A stretch of DNA of 64,000 bases from Sphingopyxis sp. RIFCSPHIGHO2_12_FULL_65_19 (GCF_001830555.1 NZ_MIAM01000063.1:1-64000); one strand, 5' to 3'. Numbered from the stretch's first letter, positions 41,424 through 50,734 are shown. Numbers and translations: made by a program. Notes: generated from the sequence alone by a model not told the origin.

Positions 41424-41684
41424 ATGGCTGCGTCATTTTCAGTGGACGAGCGACGCGAGCATTTTGCTTATTGCGTCCAACTGTTTGGCGGCACCACTGC
41501 ATTCTCGCGGCGCCTTGGCATAGACGAGCGGGCCATCCGCCGTTTCATCAACGGCGAGCGGCCTCTTGGTGAAGGGCTTTTGGAGGACACCGCAAAAGCA
41601 CTGCGCCTGCTCATTGCTGAAGCAACCACGGCCGAAGCACATATCGCGGCTACATTGCGCTTTCCGCCGACCGATCCGTCGTAG
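41424..41684 (+). CDS. Small Cro-like helix-turn-helix protein
   Basis: An 86-residue protein from ATG 41424 (agaggga upstream): MAASFSVDERREHFAYCVQLFGGTTAFSRRLGIDERAIRRFINGERPLGEGLLEDTAKALRLLIAEAT. The segment GGTTAFSRRLGIDERAIRRFINGERPL has the Cro/XRE HTH spacing. I do not know its family name. It lies 219 bp after rtcR with no link to it, in a stretch that otherwise looks non-coding. Confidence 0.55.
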   Translation: MAASFSVDERREHFAYCVQLFGGTTAFSRRLGIDERAIRRFINGERPLGEGLLEDTAKALRLLIAEATTAEAHIAATLRFPPTDPS

Positions 41685-42119
41685 CAGCTCGGCGACGACG
41701 CATGTCCGCTTCTGACATTTCCTGCGCGGAAACTGCCTGACTGCAACCGGACACACTACAGGATGTCAGAACGCGGCGATCCCGGTGATTGCGCACCCTA
41801 GAATGAGCGCGTGAACGGCGTACGTGCCCTTGTAGGTGTGACGGTCTCCAGGTTCACTAGATGACGCATCACATGATATTCTCCTCGCTGCACCTTGCCC
41901 AGACAATGAAGACATCGGCTATGGATGTTGACCAGCGACTGAAATGGCGCGGGCTATCTTCGCAGCAACGGCTGGCGGCATCGAACGCCCGCAAAGCTTT
42001 TCAGCTTTTTCGAACAAGGTGAATAATTTTATCAGCCTGTTTCGCACAAATCGCCCGGCGTAAACCTGTCTCACCCCGAACGGATCGGGACCCGGATTTT
42101 TCAAACAGGAGCGCCTGCC
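41685..42119. other. 435-bp intergenic region before YcaC-like gene
   Basis: No supported gene. It contains a possible 33-aa ORF at 41921-42022 (MDVDQRLKWRGLSSQQRLAAS...) with no good ribosome-binding site, and a likely promoter region for the 42120 gene. aaacaggagcgcctgcc just before 42120 supplies its ribosome-binding site. Confidence 0.4.
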
Positions 42120-42779
42120 ATGTCGATCAAAGCCACCCCGACCCCCGCCAAAGCCTTGCTGGATCCGAGCAACCACGCGCTCGTCCTCATCGATTTCCAG
42201 TCGCAGATGGCCTTCGCGACAAAATCGATTGCGCCCGAGCTGCTGCGCAACAACGCCGCGCTTATTTCAAACGGTGCGGCGGGTTTCAAGGTTCCGACGA
42301 TCCTGACGACGGTTGCCGAAAAGAGCTTTTCGGGCCCGATGTTCAGCGAAATTACCGACGCCTATGACGGTCAGGCGATGCTCGACCGGACCAGCATGAA
42401 CAGCTGGGAAGATGCGGGCGTGATCGACGAGGTCAACCGCATTGGCAAGGACCGCCTCGTCTTCGCCGGCCTCTGGACCTCGGTCTGCATTGTCGGCCCC
42501 GTGCTGTCGGCGATCGAACAGGGTTTCGAGACGTATGTCATCACCGACGCCAGCGGCGACATTTCGGAAGAAGCCCATGAACGTGCCGTTGAGCGAATGG
42601 TGCAGGCTGGCGCCAAGCCGATCACCTCGCTGCAATATCTGCTCGAACTGCAACGCGATTGGGCGCGCGCCGAGACCTATGGTCTGACCACCGGCATCGC
42701 GGCAAAATGGGGCGGCGCTTATGGCCTTGGCATCATCTATGCCAAGTCGATGTTCGGTGCGTCCGAAGGCGGTCACTAA
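42120..42779 (+). CDS. Isochorismatase-like (YcaC-type) cysteine hydrolase
   Basis: A 219-residue hydrolase of the isochorismatase superfamily. The Asp of HALVLIDFQSQM, the region RTSMNSWED and the nucleophile Cys of LVFAGLWTSVCIVGPVLSAIEQGFETYVITDASG fit the catalytic set. The closest group is YcaC-like, of uncertain substrate. It starts after aacaggag and precedes an alpha/beta hydrolase in the same direction. The LysR-pirin locus lies 6 kb downstream; such genes often co-occur. Confidence 0.85.
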   Translation: MSIKATPTPAKALLDPSNHALVLIDFQSQMAFATKSIAPELLRNNAALISNGAAGFKVPTILTTVAEKSFSGPMFSEITDAYDGQAMLDRTSMNSWEDAGVIDEVNRIGKDRLVFAGLWTSVCIVGPVLSAIEQGFETYVITDASGDISEEAHERAVERMVQAGAKPITSLQYLLELQRDWARAETYGLTTGIAAKWGGAYGLGIIYAKSMFGASEGGH

Positions 42780-42853
42780 ACTAGCCTATGGCCGGATCCA
42801 TTGGGTCCGGCCACTCCCGATACTTCCTCTCTATCGTGCCGAAGGATAATCTC

Positions 42854-43690
42854 ATGAGCTATGTCACCACCACAGACGGCGTCGAAATCTTTTACAAGGA
42901 TTGGGGTCCGAAGGATGCCCAGCCGATCGTTTTCCACCACGGCTGGCCGCTGTCGTCCGACGATTGGGACGCACAGATGCTCTTCTTCCTCGCGAACGGC
43001 TATCGCGTGGTTGCGCATGACCGCCGCGGTCATGGTCGCTCGTCACAGGTCAGCGACGGTCACGATATGGCGCATTATGCCGCCGATGCCGCAGCGGTTG
43101 CCGAACATCTCGACCTGCGCGGCGCGGTCCACATCGGCCATTCGACCGGCGGCGGTGAAGTCGCAGCCTATGTCGCCCGCCACGGCATTCCGCAGGGCCG
43201 CGTGGCGAAGGCGGTGCTGGTGGCTTCGGTGCCGCCGATCATGCTGAAGACTGAGGCCTATCCCGGCGGTCTGCCGATCGAGGTGTTCGACGGTTTCCGC
43301 GCCGCGCTCGCGGCCAATCGCGCCGGCTTCTTCCGCGATGTCGCGGCAGGCCCCTTCTATGGCTTCAACCGCCCCGATGCGAAGGTCGACAATGCCGTCA
43401 TCGATAATTGGTGGCGTCAAGGCATGACCGGCAGCGCCAAGGCGCATTATGACGGGATCAAGGCCTTTTCCGAAACCGATCAGACGGGCGACCTGAAGGC
43501 GATCACCGTGCCGACACTCGTTCTGCAAGGCGACGATGACCAGATCGTGCCCTTCAAAAACGCTGCGCTGCTCCAGGCTGAACTGCTGCCCGATGCGACG
43601 TTGAAGATTTATGAGGGCTTTTCGCACGGCATGCTGACGGTCAACGCCGATGTCATCAATCCCGACCTGCTCGCCTTCGTCAAAGCGTGA
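42854..43690 (+). CDS. Alpha/beta hydrolase (non-haem chloroperoxidase-like)
   Basis: A 278-residue hydrolase from ATG 42854 (gaagga upstream; the track start 42788 is longer). HHGWPLSSDDWDAQMLFFLANGYRVVAHDRRGHGRS and the nucleophile elbow VHIGHSTGGGEVAAYVARHG are characteristic of cofactor-free chloroperoxidases/esterases, with the acid in LQGDDDQIVPF and His in GFSHGML. Substrate unknown. 24 bp before the XapX gene. Confidence 0.88.
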   Translation: MSYVTTTDGVEIFYKDWGPKDAQPIVFHHGWPLSSDDWDAQMLFFLANGYRVVAHDRRGHGRSSQVSDGHDMAHYAADAAAVAEHLDLRGAVHIGHSTGGGEVAAYVARHGIPQGRVAKAVLVASVPPIMLKTEAYPGGLPIEVFDGFRAALAANRAGFFRDVAAGPFYGFNRPDAKVDNAVIDNWWRQGMTGSAKAHYDGIKAFSETDQTGDLKAITVPTLVLQGDDDQIVPFKNAALLQAELLPDATLKIYEGFSHGMLTVNADVINPDLLAFVKA

Positions 43691-43714
43691 AGGCTCATCC
43701 GGGAGGACGGATCA

Positions 43715-43963
43715 ATGAAAATCTACCTTGTGTCGCTGGGCGCCGGACTGCTGGTTGGCGTCGTCTACAGCCTGCTCGGGGTCCGTTCTCCCGCCCCGCC
43801 GATTGTCGCGCTCGTCGGACTGGCAGGCATTCTTCTCGGCGAACAGCTGGTACCGATCGTCAAGCGTATCGCCGATCGCCCGGAACTCGTCCGCTTTGTC
43901 CGCGAAGATTGTGCCAGCCAGGTGCTCGGCACTCGCTCCGTCCATAAGGAGCGCGACGCATGA
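43715..43963 (+). CDS. XapX-domain (DUF1427) small membrane protein
   Basis: An 82-residue protein: MKIYLVSLGAGLLVGVVYSLLGVRSPAPPIVALVGLAGILLGEQLVPIVKRI. The two-helix pattern with GxxxGxxYxxLxVRSPAPPxxALVGLxGxxxGE is the XapX domain. It is a small inner-membrane protein of unknown function. The gggagga Shine-Dalgarno and an ATGA overlap with the amidohydrolase gene indicate co-expression. Confidence 0.85.
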   Translation: MKIYLVSLGAGLLVGVVYSLLGVRSPAPPIVALVGLAGILLGEQLVPIVKRIADRPELVRFVREDCASQVLGTRSVHKERDA

Positions 43964-45891
43964 ACCCGATCAGCCGCCGCCAGGCGCTCGCCGGCGCCGC
44001 CACCACAGCCCTTCTTACCGCTTCGGAGAGCTTTGCCATGACCCAGCCTGACCTCGTCATCGTCAACGCCAAGGTGACCACGCTCGACAAGGCCAATCCC
44101 GAAGCGCAGGCGGTCGCGATCCGCGACGGCAAATTCCTGAGCGTCGGCAGCGAGCAGGCGGTCCGCGCCGCCGCGGGGCCCGATGCCACCATCGTCGACG
44201 CGAAGGGTCGGCGCCTGATCCCCGGGTTGATCGACAGCCACATTCACGTCATCCGCGGCGGGCTCAACTATAATATGGAGCTGCGCTGGGACGGCGTGCC
44301 GAGCTTGGCCGACGCGATGGCGATGCTCAAGGAACAGGCGCAGAACACGCCGCCGCCGCAATGGGTGCGCGTCGTCGGCGGCTTTACCGAGCATCAGTTT
44401 GCCGAAAAGCGCCTGCCGACTTTGGACGAAATCAACGCTGCTGCGCCTGAAACGCCGGTGTTCATTCTCCACCTCTACGACCGCGCGCTGCTCAATGCCG
44501 CCGCGCTGCGCGCGGTGGGCTATACCAAGGACACGCCGAACCCGCCCGGCGGCGAGATCGTCCGCGATGCCGCGGGCAATCCGACCGGCCTGCTGCTCGC
44601 GCAGCCCAACGCCGTGATTCTCTATGCGACGCTCGCCAAGGGACCGAAGCTGCCCGAAGACTATCAGGTCAATTCGACGAAGCATTTCATGCGCGAACTC
44701 AATTCGCTCGGCGTAACCAGCGTCATCGACGCCGGCGGCGGCTTCCAAAATTATCCCGACGATTATCAGATCATCGAAAAGCTCCACAAGGACGGCGAGC
44801 TGACGCTGCGCATCGCGTATAATCTGTTCACGCAAAAGCCCAAGGAGGAGCTGAAGGACTTCGCGACCTGGTCGACGCAGGTCAAGCCCGGCGATGGCGA
44901 CGACAGCTATCGTCACAATGGCGCGGGCGAGATGCTCGTCTATTCGGCCGCCGATTTCGAGGATTTCCGCGTCGAGCGTCCCGACATGCCGCCGAGCATG
45001 GAAGCCGATCTTGAACCTGTCGTGCGCCTGCTCGCGGAACGCAAATGGCCGTGGCGGCTGCACGCCACCTATGACCAGACGATCAGCCGCGCGCTCGACG
45101 TGTTCGAGAAGGTCGACAGGGACATACCGCTCTCGGGCCTCAACTGGTTTTTCGACCATGCCGAGACGATCAGTGAGCGCAATATCGACCGGATCGCCGC
45201 ATTGGGCGGTGGCATCGCGGTCCAGCACCGTATGATGTTCCAGGGCGAATATTTCGTTGAACGCTATGGCGCCAAGGCAGCCGAGGCGACCCCGCCGATC
45301 AAGCGGATGATGGAAGCCGGCCTGCCCGTTGGTGCCGGTACCGACGCGACGCGTGTCGCGAGCTACAATCCCTGGGTCTCGCTGTCCTGGCTCGTCACGG
45401 GCAGGACGCTCGGCGGCACGACGCTCTATCCCGTCCGCAACCGCCTCGACCGCGAAACCGCGCTGCGCCTGTGGACCGAAAAGAGCACATGGTTCTCGAA
45501 CGAGGTCGGCAAGAAGGGGCAGATCAAGGCCGGCCAGCTGGCCGATCTGGCGTTGCTGTCGGACGATTATTTCGGCGTCGTCGAAAGCGAGATCGTCCAC
45601 CTGCGCGCGGTGCTGACCATCCTCGGGGGCAAGGTCGTGCATGGCGAGGGCGACTATGGGTCCATCGCCCCCGCGCTGCCCAAGCCGATGCCCGACTGGT
45701 CGCCCGTTGCCACCTTCGGCGGCCATTATCGGCGCCCCGAAGGCGCGCAGAAGATGGCGGCCGCCTGTGGCTGCGCCAGCGCCTGCAACGTCCACGGCCA
45801 CGACCATGCCGCCGCACTCGGCGCCAATGTCCCCGCCGCCGATGTCCAGAGCTTCTGGGGCGCTTTCGGCTGTGGCTGCTGGGCGGTCTGA
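43960..45891 (+). CDS. Tat-exported amidohydrolase with Cys/His-rich tail
   Basis: A 643-residue YtcJ-type amidohydrolase. The Tat-like leader (SRRQALAGAATTALLTASESFA) is followed by VIVNAKVTTLDKANPEAQAVAIRDGKFLSVG, the metal pair LIPGLIDSHIHVIRGG, and the C-terminal TVLGG-type strand (LRAVLTILGGKVVHGEGDYG). The last 40 residues are unusual: CGCASACNVHGHDHAAALG and FWGAFGCGCWAV, which could bind a metal or be a conserved tail. It overlaps the XapX gene (ATGA) and is 3 bp before the MFS gene. Confidence 0.88.
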   Translation: MNPISRRQALAGAATTALLTASESFAMTQPDLVIVNAKVTTLDKANPEAQAVAIRDGKFLSVGSEQAVRAAAGPDATIVDAKGRRLIPGLIDSHIHVIRGGLNYNMELRWDGVPSLADAMAMLKEQAQNTPPPQWVRVVGGFTEHQFAEKRLPTLDEINAAAPETPVFILHLYDRALLNAAALRAVGYTKDTPNPPGGEIVRDAAGNPTGLLLAQPNAVILYATLAKGPKLPEDYQVNSTKHFMRELNSLGVTSVIDAGGGFQNYPDDYQIIEKLHKDGELTLRIAYNLFTQKPKEELKDFATWSTQVKPGDGDDSYRHNGAGEMLVYSAADFEDFRVERPDMPPSMEADLEPVVRLLAERKWPWRLHATYDQTISRALDVFEKVDRDIPLSGLNWFFDHAETISERNIDRIAALGGGIAVQHRMMFQGEYFVERYGAKAAEATPPIKRMMEAGLPVGAGTDATRVASYNPWVSLSWLVTGRTLGGTTLYPVRNRLDRETALRLWTEKSTWFSNEVGKKGQIKAGQLADLALLSDDYFGVVESEIVHLRAVLTILGGKVVHGEGDYGSIAPALPKPMPDWSPVATFGGHYRRPEGAQKMAAACGCASACNVHGHDHAAALGANVPAADVQSFWGAFGCGCWAV

Positions 45892-45894
45892 GCA

Positions 45895-47487
45895 ATGAAG
45901 TCCGTCGCATCCTCAGCGGGGACAAGCGAGGGCCCGCTCGCCAGCCCGATGTTCCGCGCACTGTGGATCGCCACGATCGTGTCGAACATCGGCACCTGGA
46001 TGCACGATGTCGGGGCGGGCTGGCTGATGACCTCGCTGTCGCCCGACCCGCTGATGGTCGCGCTGGTGCAGGCCGCGACGACCTTTCCGATGTTCGCGCT
46101 CGCGCTGCCCGCCGGGGCGCTCGCCGACATCGTCGATCGCCGCCGCCTGCTGATCGGCGCGCAGCTGTTCGGGCTGGTCGGGGCAGCCGGGCTCGCCGCC
46201 ATCACGCTGTCGGGCTTGACCACCGCCTGGGTGCTGCTGGTCTTCACGGCGCTGATCGCGGTGGGGGCCGCCTTTTCGGCGCCCGCCTTCCAGGCGATCG
46301 TTCCCGAACTGGTCGATAAGCAGGCGCTGCAACAGGCGGTCGCGCTCAACTCGCTCGGGGTCAATATCGCCCGTGCGATCGGCCCGGCGCTGGGCGGCGT
46401 CATCATCGCTGCTTCGGGTCCCGCCGCGGTCTTTGCGGTCAACGCCCTGTCGGTCGTCGGGGTGATCATCGTCCTGTTTCGCTGGCGCCGCGCGGCCCCC
46501 GGCCGCCACCTGCCCGCCGAACATATGATTGGCGCGATGCGCGCGGGGCTGCGCTATGCGATGCGTGCGCCCGAATTGCAGGTCGTGCTGATCCGCTCGG
46601 TCGGCTTCTTCGTTTTTGCCAGCGGACTGTGGGCGCTGCTGCCGATCATTGCGCGGCGCGACCTGGGGCTTGGCCCCGCCGGTTACGGCGGGCTGCTGAC
46701 CTTCATGGGCCTTGGCGCGATCGGCGGCGCAATGCTGATGCCGAAGCTGCGCGGGCGGATGGGCACAAATGCCATCACCTTGGCCGCTTCGGTCCTGCTC
46801 GCCGCGGCGATGGCCGCCCTGGCGCTGGTCAGTGGCTTTTGGACCGCGTCGGCAGCGCTGTTCGTCGCCGGTCTGGCGTGGATCGCCATGATGGCCTCGC
46901 TCAACGGCGGCGCGCAGGCGACCTCGCCCGGCTGGGTCAAGGCGCGCGCGCTCGCCATCTACCTGCTTGTCTTTCAAGGCTCGATGGCGGCGGGATCGGC
47001 GCTCTGGGGATCGGTTGCCTCGCGTATCGGAGTGCCCTCAACCCTGCTCGTCGCGGCGGCGCTGCTGGCCGTCGCCGGGTTGGCGCTGGCCTGGCGCTTC
47101 CCGTTCGACAAGGCGAGCACGCTCGACCTCGCGCCCTCGGCCCACTGGCCGACGCCGATCGTCGATGGGCCGGTCGAGCATGACAGCGGCCCGGTGCTGG
47201 TGACGATCGAATATCGCATCGATCCGGCGCGGGTGCCCGCATTTTTCAACGAAATGCAGACGATGCAGCGTATCCGCCGCCGCGACGGCGCGATCCACTG
47301 GGGCCTTTACGAGGATACCGCCAAACCGGGGACGGTGATCGAAAGCTTCACTGTCGAAAGCTGGCTCGAACATCTGCGCCAGCACGACCGCGTGACCAAT
47401 GCCGACCGGGTGCAGCAGGAGGCAATGCGCGCTTTCCAGCTCGGCGACACGGCGCCGATTGTGCGTCACTTCGTCACGCGCCACTGA
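45895..47487 (+). CDS. MFS exporter with C-terminal ABM-like domain
   Basis: A 530-residue protein. Residues 15-420 are an MFS_3 (EntS-like) exporter: MFRALWIATIVSNIGTWMHDVGAGWLMTSL, ADIVDRRRLLIGAQL, RAIGPALGGVIIAASGP. The last 110 residues (PVLVTIEYRIDPARVPAFFNEMQTMQRIRRRDGAIHWGLYEDTAKPGTVIESFTVESWLEHLRQHDRV) look like an antibiotic-biosynthesis-monooxygenase/ferredoxin-like domain fused at the cytoplasmic end. The fusion occurs in a subgroup of these transporters. 3 bp after the amidohydrolase, 1-bp overlap with the porin gene (TGATG). Confidence 0.85.
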   Translation: MKSVASSAGTSEGPLASPMFRALWIATIVSNIGTWMHDVGAGWLMTSLSPDPLMVALVQAATTFPMFALALPAGALADIVDRRRLLIGAQLFGLVGAAGLAAITLSGLTTAWVLLVFTALIAVGAAFSAPAFQAIVPELVDKQALQQAVALNSLGVNIARAIGPALGGVIIAASGPAAVFAVNALSVVGVIIVLFRWRRAAPGRHLPAEHMIGAMRAGLRYAMRAPELQVVLIRSVGFFVFASGLWALLPIIARRDLGLGPAGYGGLLTFMGLGAIGGAMLMPKLRGRMGTNAITLAASVLLAAAMAALALVSGFWTASAALFVAGLAWIAMMASLNGGAQATSPGWVKARALAIYLLVFQGSMAAGSALWGSVASRIGVPSTLLVAAALLAVAGLALAWRFPFDKASTLDLAPSAHWPTPIVDGPVEHDSGPVLVTIEYRIDPARVPAFFNEMQTMQRIRRRDGAIHWGLYEDTAKPGTVIESFTVESWLEHLRQHDRVTNADRVQQEAMRAFQLGDTAPIVRHFVTRH

Positions 47488-48845
47488 TGCGCGCGTTCGC
47501 TCTCCTCGCCGCGCTGCTTCCTTTCGCGGCGTGGGCGCAGGAGGTGCAGCAGACCAATCTCCGTTACGACGAAGACTGGTCTCTTCTTTCGGATGCGCCG
47601 GGCGAGGGGTGGCGCGCGGCGAAATATCTCCCGCTGACCGATGACGGCGCGGCCTATCTGACGCTGGGCGGCGAGGCGCGGGGGCGGTTCGAGGGGTTCG
47701 ACGACAATCTGTGGGGCGATCCGCCTGCTCCCGACGATGCTTATCTCTGGCTTCGCGTCATGCCGCACGCCGACCTTCACGCTGGCGCGGCGCGCGTCTT
47801 TGTGCAGGGTATCGCAGGCTATGCGCGCGGCGTCGGCGCGGGAGAGGGGCCGGCGGACGAAAGCGGGATCGACTTGCTCCAGGGCTTTGCCGACATACGA
47901 CTGCCGCTGGGCGACAGCGGCACGCTGACGGTGCGCGGCGGGCGCGAACTCGTTGCGCTGGGCTCGGAACGGCTCGTCGGAATCCGCTATGGTCCGAACA
48001 TTCCGCAAGCGTTCGACGGTGTCCGTGCGATCGTCGATCACGGGCCGATCCGTATAGACGCATTCCATTTGCGGCCCGTCGCGGTGGCAGGCGGCGATTT
48101 CGATGACAAAACCTCCAAGGAGCGGCAACTGGACGGCGTCTACGCGACAGTTGCACCCGCCAGCGACCTCGGCATTGACGCTTATTGGCTCGGCTATGAG
48201 AATGAGGCGGCCCGCTTTGCCGGTCGTGTTGGCCGCGAGACACGGGACACCTTCGGCCTCCGTGTCTTCGGCCAGCGCGGCAATCTTGGCTGGAATTGGG
48301 AAGCGATGCTCCAGCGCGGCGATTTCGCCGGCGTTCCGGTCCGCGCCTGGTCGCTCGCGACCGAGACCGGCTGGCGCTTTTCCGGCGCGCCGCTCGAACC
48401 GCGGCTGCGGCTGCGCGCCAATATCGCGAGCGGCGACGACGATCCCGCCGACCATCGGCTCGGCACCTTCAACGCCCTTTTTCCCAAGGGCAAATATTTC
48501 GGCGAACTGTCGCCAATCGGCCCTCGTAACATCGTCAACGTCCATCCCAGCGTCGATTTCAATCTCGGCAGGGGCGTGACGGTCGAACTGGCTGCCGCGC
48601 GCTTCTGGCGCGAAAGCCGTGGTGACGGCATTTACGACCTTCCCGGCGGGCTGATCCGTCCCGCAAGCGGCAGCGCGGCGCGCCACATCGGCGACCAGGT
48701 CGAGATTTCGGCGGACTGGCAGGCGGGCGCATGGCTGTCGTTCGCCGCTTCTCTTTCGGCATTCCGTCCCGGCGCCTTCATTCGTGACACTGGGCCAGCG
48801 CGCACGATCCATATGGTGGGCGCCGAAGCGATGTTGAAGCTTTAA
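47487..48845 (+). CDS. Alginate-export-like outer membrane protein
   Basis: A 452-residue predicted beta-barrel: signal peptide (FALLAALLPFAAWAQE), then RYDEDWSLLSD and a series of aromatic/polar strands ending VEISADWQAGAWLSFAASLSAFRPGAFIRDTGPARTIHMVGAEAMLKL. DRTVLYLRVMPHADL-type elements (DAYLWLRVMPHADLHAG) and RGGRELVALGSERLVGIR match the alginate_exp domain family. It probably exports or takes up the compound handled by this cluster. Its stop overlaps the convergent LysR gene end by 4 bp. Confidence 0.85.
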   Translation: MRAFALLAALLPFAAWAQEVQQTNLRYDEDWSLLSDAPGEGWRAAKYLPLTDDGAAYLTLGGEARGRFEGFDDNLWGDPPAPDDAYLWLRVMPHADLHAGAARVFVQGIAGYARGVGAGEGPADESGIDLLQGFADIRLPLGDSGTLTVRGGRELVALGSERLVGIRYGPNIPQAFDGVRAIVDHGPIRIDAFHLRPVAVAGGDFDDKTSKERQLDGVYATVAPASDLGIDAYWLGYENEAARFAGRVGRETRDTFGLRVFGQRGNLGWNWEAMLQRGDFAGVPVRAWSLATETGWRFSGAPLEPRLRLRANIASGDDDPADHRLGTFNALFPKGKYFGELSPIGPRNIVNVHPSVDFNLGRGVTVELAAARFWRESRGDGIYDLPGGLIRPASGSAARHIGDQVEISADWQAGAWLSFAASLSAFRPGAFIRDTGPARTIHMVGAEAMLKL

Positions 48846-49771
48846 AGATCGATCATGCCGGCCAGCTCGGCGTCATTCTCGCCGAGCGCGACAAATTGTT
48901 CGAGCAGCCAAGACGCCGCCGGCCCCGGCGGCGTGTCACGGCGCCAAACGCCGGCAAAACGATAGGTGCCGCCCGGATGGTCGGGCATTGCGAGCTGCAC
49001 CAGCGTCCCCGCGACAAGGTCGGGCTCGATCATCGGCAGCGGCATATTGCCCCAGCCGATCCCTTCGCGCAGCAACGCATGTTTGGCGCCGAGGTCGGCA
49101 AGCCGCCACGTCTTGGGGCTCATCACCGAATAGTCGCGTCCCTCGGTAAAGCGCGAACGGTCGGTGAGGACGAGCTGCGTATAATCGCGCCCGGCCCCTG
49201 GCGGAATGCGGTCCATCCGGCCGAGCGGATGGTCGGGCGCAGCGACCGGCACCATCGCGATCGATCCCGTCGCGACGCATTCGACCCCCTCGACCCCGGC
49301 CGCGAGCGGTCCCGATATTCCAAGGATCGCTTTGCGGTCGAGCACCATCGCGGTGATCGCGCCCAACGCCTCGACATGCAGCCGAAGCTGCACCGTGGGA
49401 TATTCGGCGGCGAAGGCGCGCAGCACCTTGCCCAGCCGTTCCGACGGCAACATCACGTCGACCGCAAGATCGACTTCGGCCTCCAGCCCGTCGAGCATGC
49501 CCTTCACCTTGGCGCGCAGCCCGTCGATGCCGACCGAGATCGCGCGTGCCTCTGACAAAAGCGCGCGGCCTGCGACGGTGAGCTGGGGCTTGCGCGTCCC
49601 TTCGCGTATAAAGAGCGTCAGCCCGAGCTGGGCTTCGAGATTGGAAATGCCATAGCTGATCACCGACACGGCGCGATTGAGCTGGCGCCCCGCCGCGGCG
49701 AAACTGCCGGTATCGACGATGGCGAGAAAAATCCGAAGCTGGTCCAGCGTCGGCGTACCCGGATTACTCAC
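48842..49771 (-). CDS. LysR-family regulator
   Basis: A 309-residue regulator from GTG 49771; ATG 49801 and the track start 49945 are longer alternatives. HTH: TLDQLRIFLAIVDTGSFAAAGRQLNRAVSVISYGISNLEAQLGLTLFIREG. The effector-binding domain follows (AEVDLAVDVMLPSERLGKVLRAFAAEYPTVQLRLHVEALG). Divergent from pirin (about 110 bp apart), which it probably regulates; the 42-48 kb cluster could be another target. Confidence 0.9.
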   Translation of the reverse strand: MSNPGTPTLDQLRIFLAIVDTGSFAAAGRQLNRAVSVISYGISNLEAQLGLTLFIREGTRKPQLTVAGRALLSEARAISVGIDGLRAKVKGMLDGLEAEVDLAVDVMLPSERLGKVLRAFAAEYPTVQLRLHVEALGAITAMVLDRKAILGISGPLAAGVEGVECVATGSIAMVPVAAPDHPLGRMDRIPPGAGRDYTQLVLTDRSRFTEGRDYSVMSPKTWRLADLGAKHALLREGIGWGNMPLPMIEPDLVAGTLVQLAMPDHPGGTYRFAGVWRRDTPPGPAASWLLEQFVALGENDAELAGMIDL

Positions 49772-49883
49772 TTTTCCATTTCCTCGAACGTTTCGGTGCA
49801 TTTTATCCCACTGAAACCACGGGGTCGCAATCTCTAAATCCTCCCCAACGGCGCCCGATCCCGGGTCGCCACGGAGAATTGTC

Positions 49884-50582
49884 ATGATCGAACTTCGTCC
49901 TTTCGATACCCTCGGCGGCGCCAACCACGGCTGGCTCGACGCCAAGCATCATTTCTCGTTTGCGGGCTATCACGATCCCGCCCGTACCAGCTGGGGCAAT
50001 TTGCGCGTGTGGAACGACGACACGATCCAGCCGCAGACCGGCTTTCCCCCGCATCCGCACCGCGACATGGAAATCATCACCTATGTTCGGGAAGGCGCGA
50101 TCACCCATCAGGATAATCTCGGCAACAAGGGCCGCACCGAGGCGGGCGACGTGCAGGTGATGAGCGCGGGCACCGGCATCCGCCATTCGGAATATAATCT
50201 GGAGGACGTCACGACCAAGATTTTCCAGATCTGGATCATTCCGACCCGTGACGGCGAGGCGCCGCAATGGGGCGCGAAGCCCTTTCCCAAGGGCGAGCGG
50301 TCGGGCAAGTTCGTGACGCTGGCCTCGGGTTACGACAATGACAATGACGCGCTGCCGATCCGTACCGATGCCCGTGTGGTTGGCGCAACGCTGCGCGCAG
50401 GCGAAACCGCCGAATATCCGCTGGGCAAGGACCGCAAGGCCTATCTCGTCCCGGCCAAGGGTGCGGTGCAGATCGACGACGTCCGGGTGAACGCCCGCGA
50501 CGGCGCCGCGATCAGCGACATCGACGTGCTGCGGGTGACCGCGATCGAGGACAGCGAAATCGTCCTCGTCGACGCGGCCTGA
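49884..50582 (+). CDS. Pirin family protein
   Basis: A 232-residue bicupin. The metal-binding histidines and glutamate are visible: FPPHPHRDMEIITYVREGAITHQDNLGNKGRTEAGDVQVMSAGTGIRHSEYN. The second cupin runs about residues 130-230 (ATLRAGETAEYPLGKDRKAYLVPAKGAVQIDDVRVNARDGAAI). Pirins include quercetinase-like dioxygenases and redox-sensing regulators. A GC hairpin (50591-50617) follows the stop. Confidence 0.92.
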   Translation: MIELRPFDTLGGANHGWLDAKHHFSFAGYHDPARTSWGNLRVWNDDTIQPQTGFPPHPHRDMEIITYVREGAITHQDNLGNKGRTEAGDVQVMSAGTGIRHSEYNLEDVTTKIFQIWIIPTRDGEAPQWGAKPFPKGERSGKFVTLASGYDNDNDALPIRTDARVVGATLRAGETAEYPLGKDRKAYLVPAKGAVQIDDVRVNARDGAAISDIDVLRVTAIEDSEIVLVDAA

Positions 50583-50590
50583 CACGGACC

Positions 50591-50617
50591 GGAGCGCCGC
50601 CCGACCGGCGGCGCTCC
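50591..50617 (+). terminator. Hairpin after pirin gene
   Basis: ggagcgccgcc (50591-50601) pairs perfectly over 11 bp with ggcggcgctcc (50607-50617) 8 bp after the pirin stop. No T tract follows. The rest of 50618-50734 holds nothing I can support. Confidence 0.6.
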
Positions 50618-50734
50618 ATCACGTCATCGCTTAGTGTAGTTTTCGATTTGCGTCGGGGAACGCCGCGTCTGGCTGCTTCTGCCTGTTTCCTTCAGGAAAA
50701 CGGTTTCCAATCGGCCAGCCTTAGCCACGCTCCA

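Noticed and set aside
43765-45807. 680-aa minus-strand ORF across the amidohydrolase and XapX genes
   Set aside because: Antisense shadow; the + strand genes have Tat signal, metal motif and family signatures, while the minus frame is low-complexity Asp/Arg/Ala-rich.
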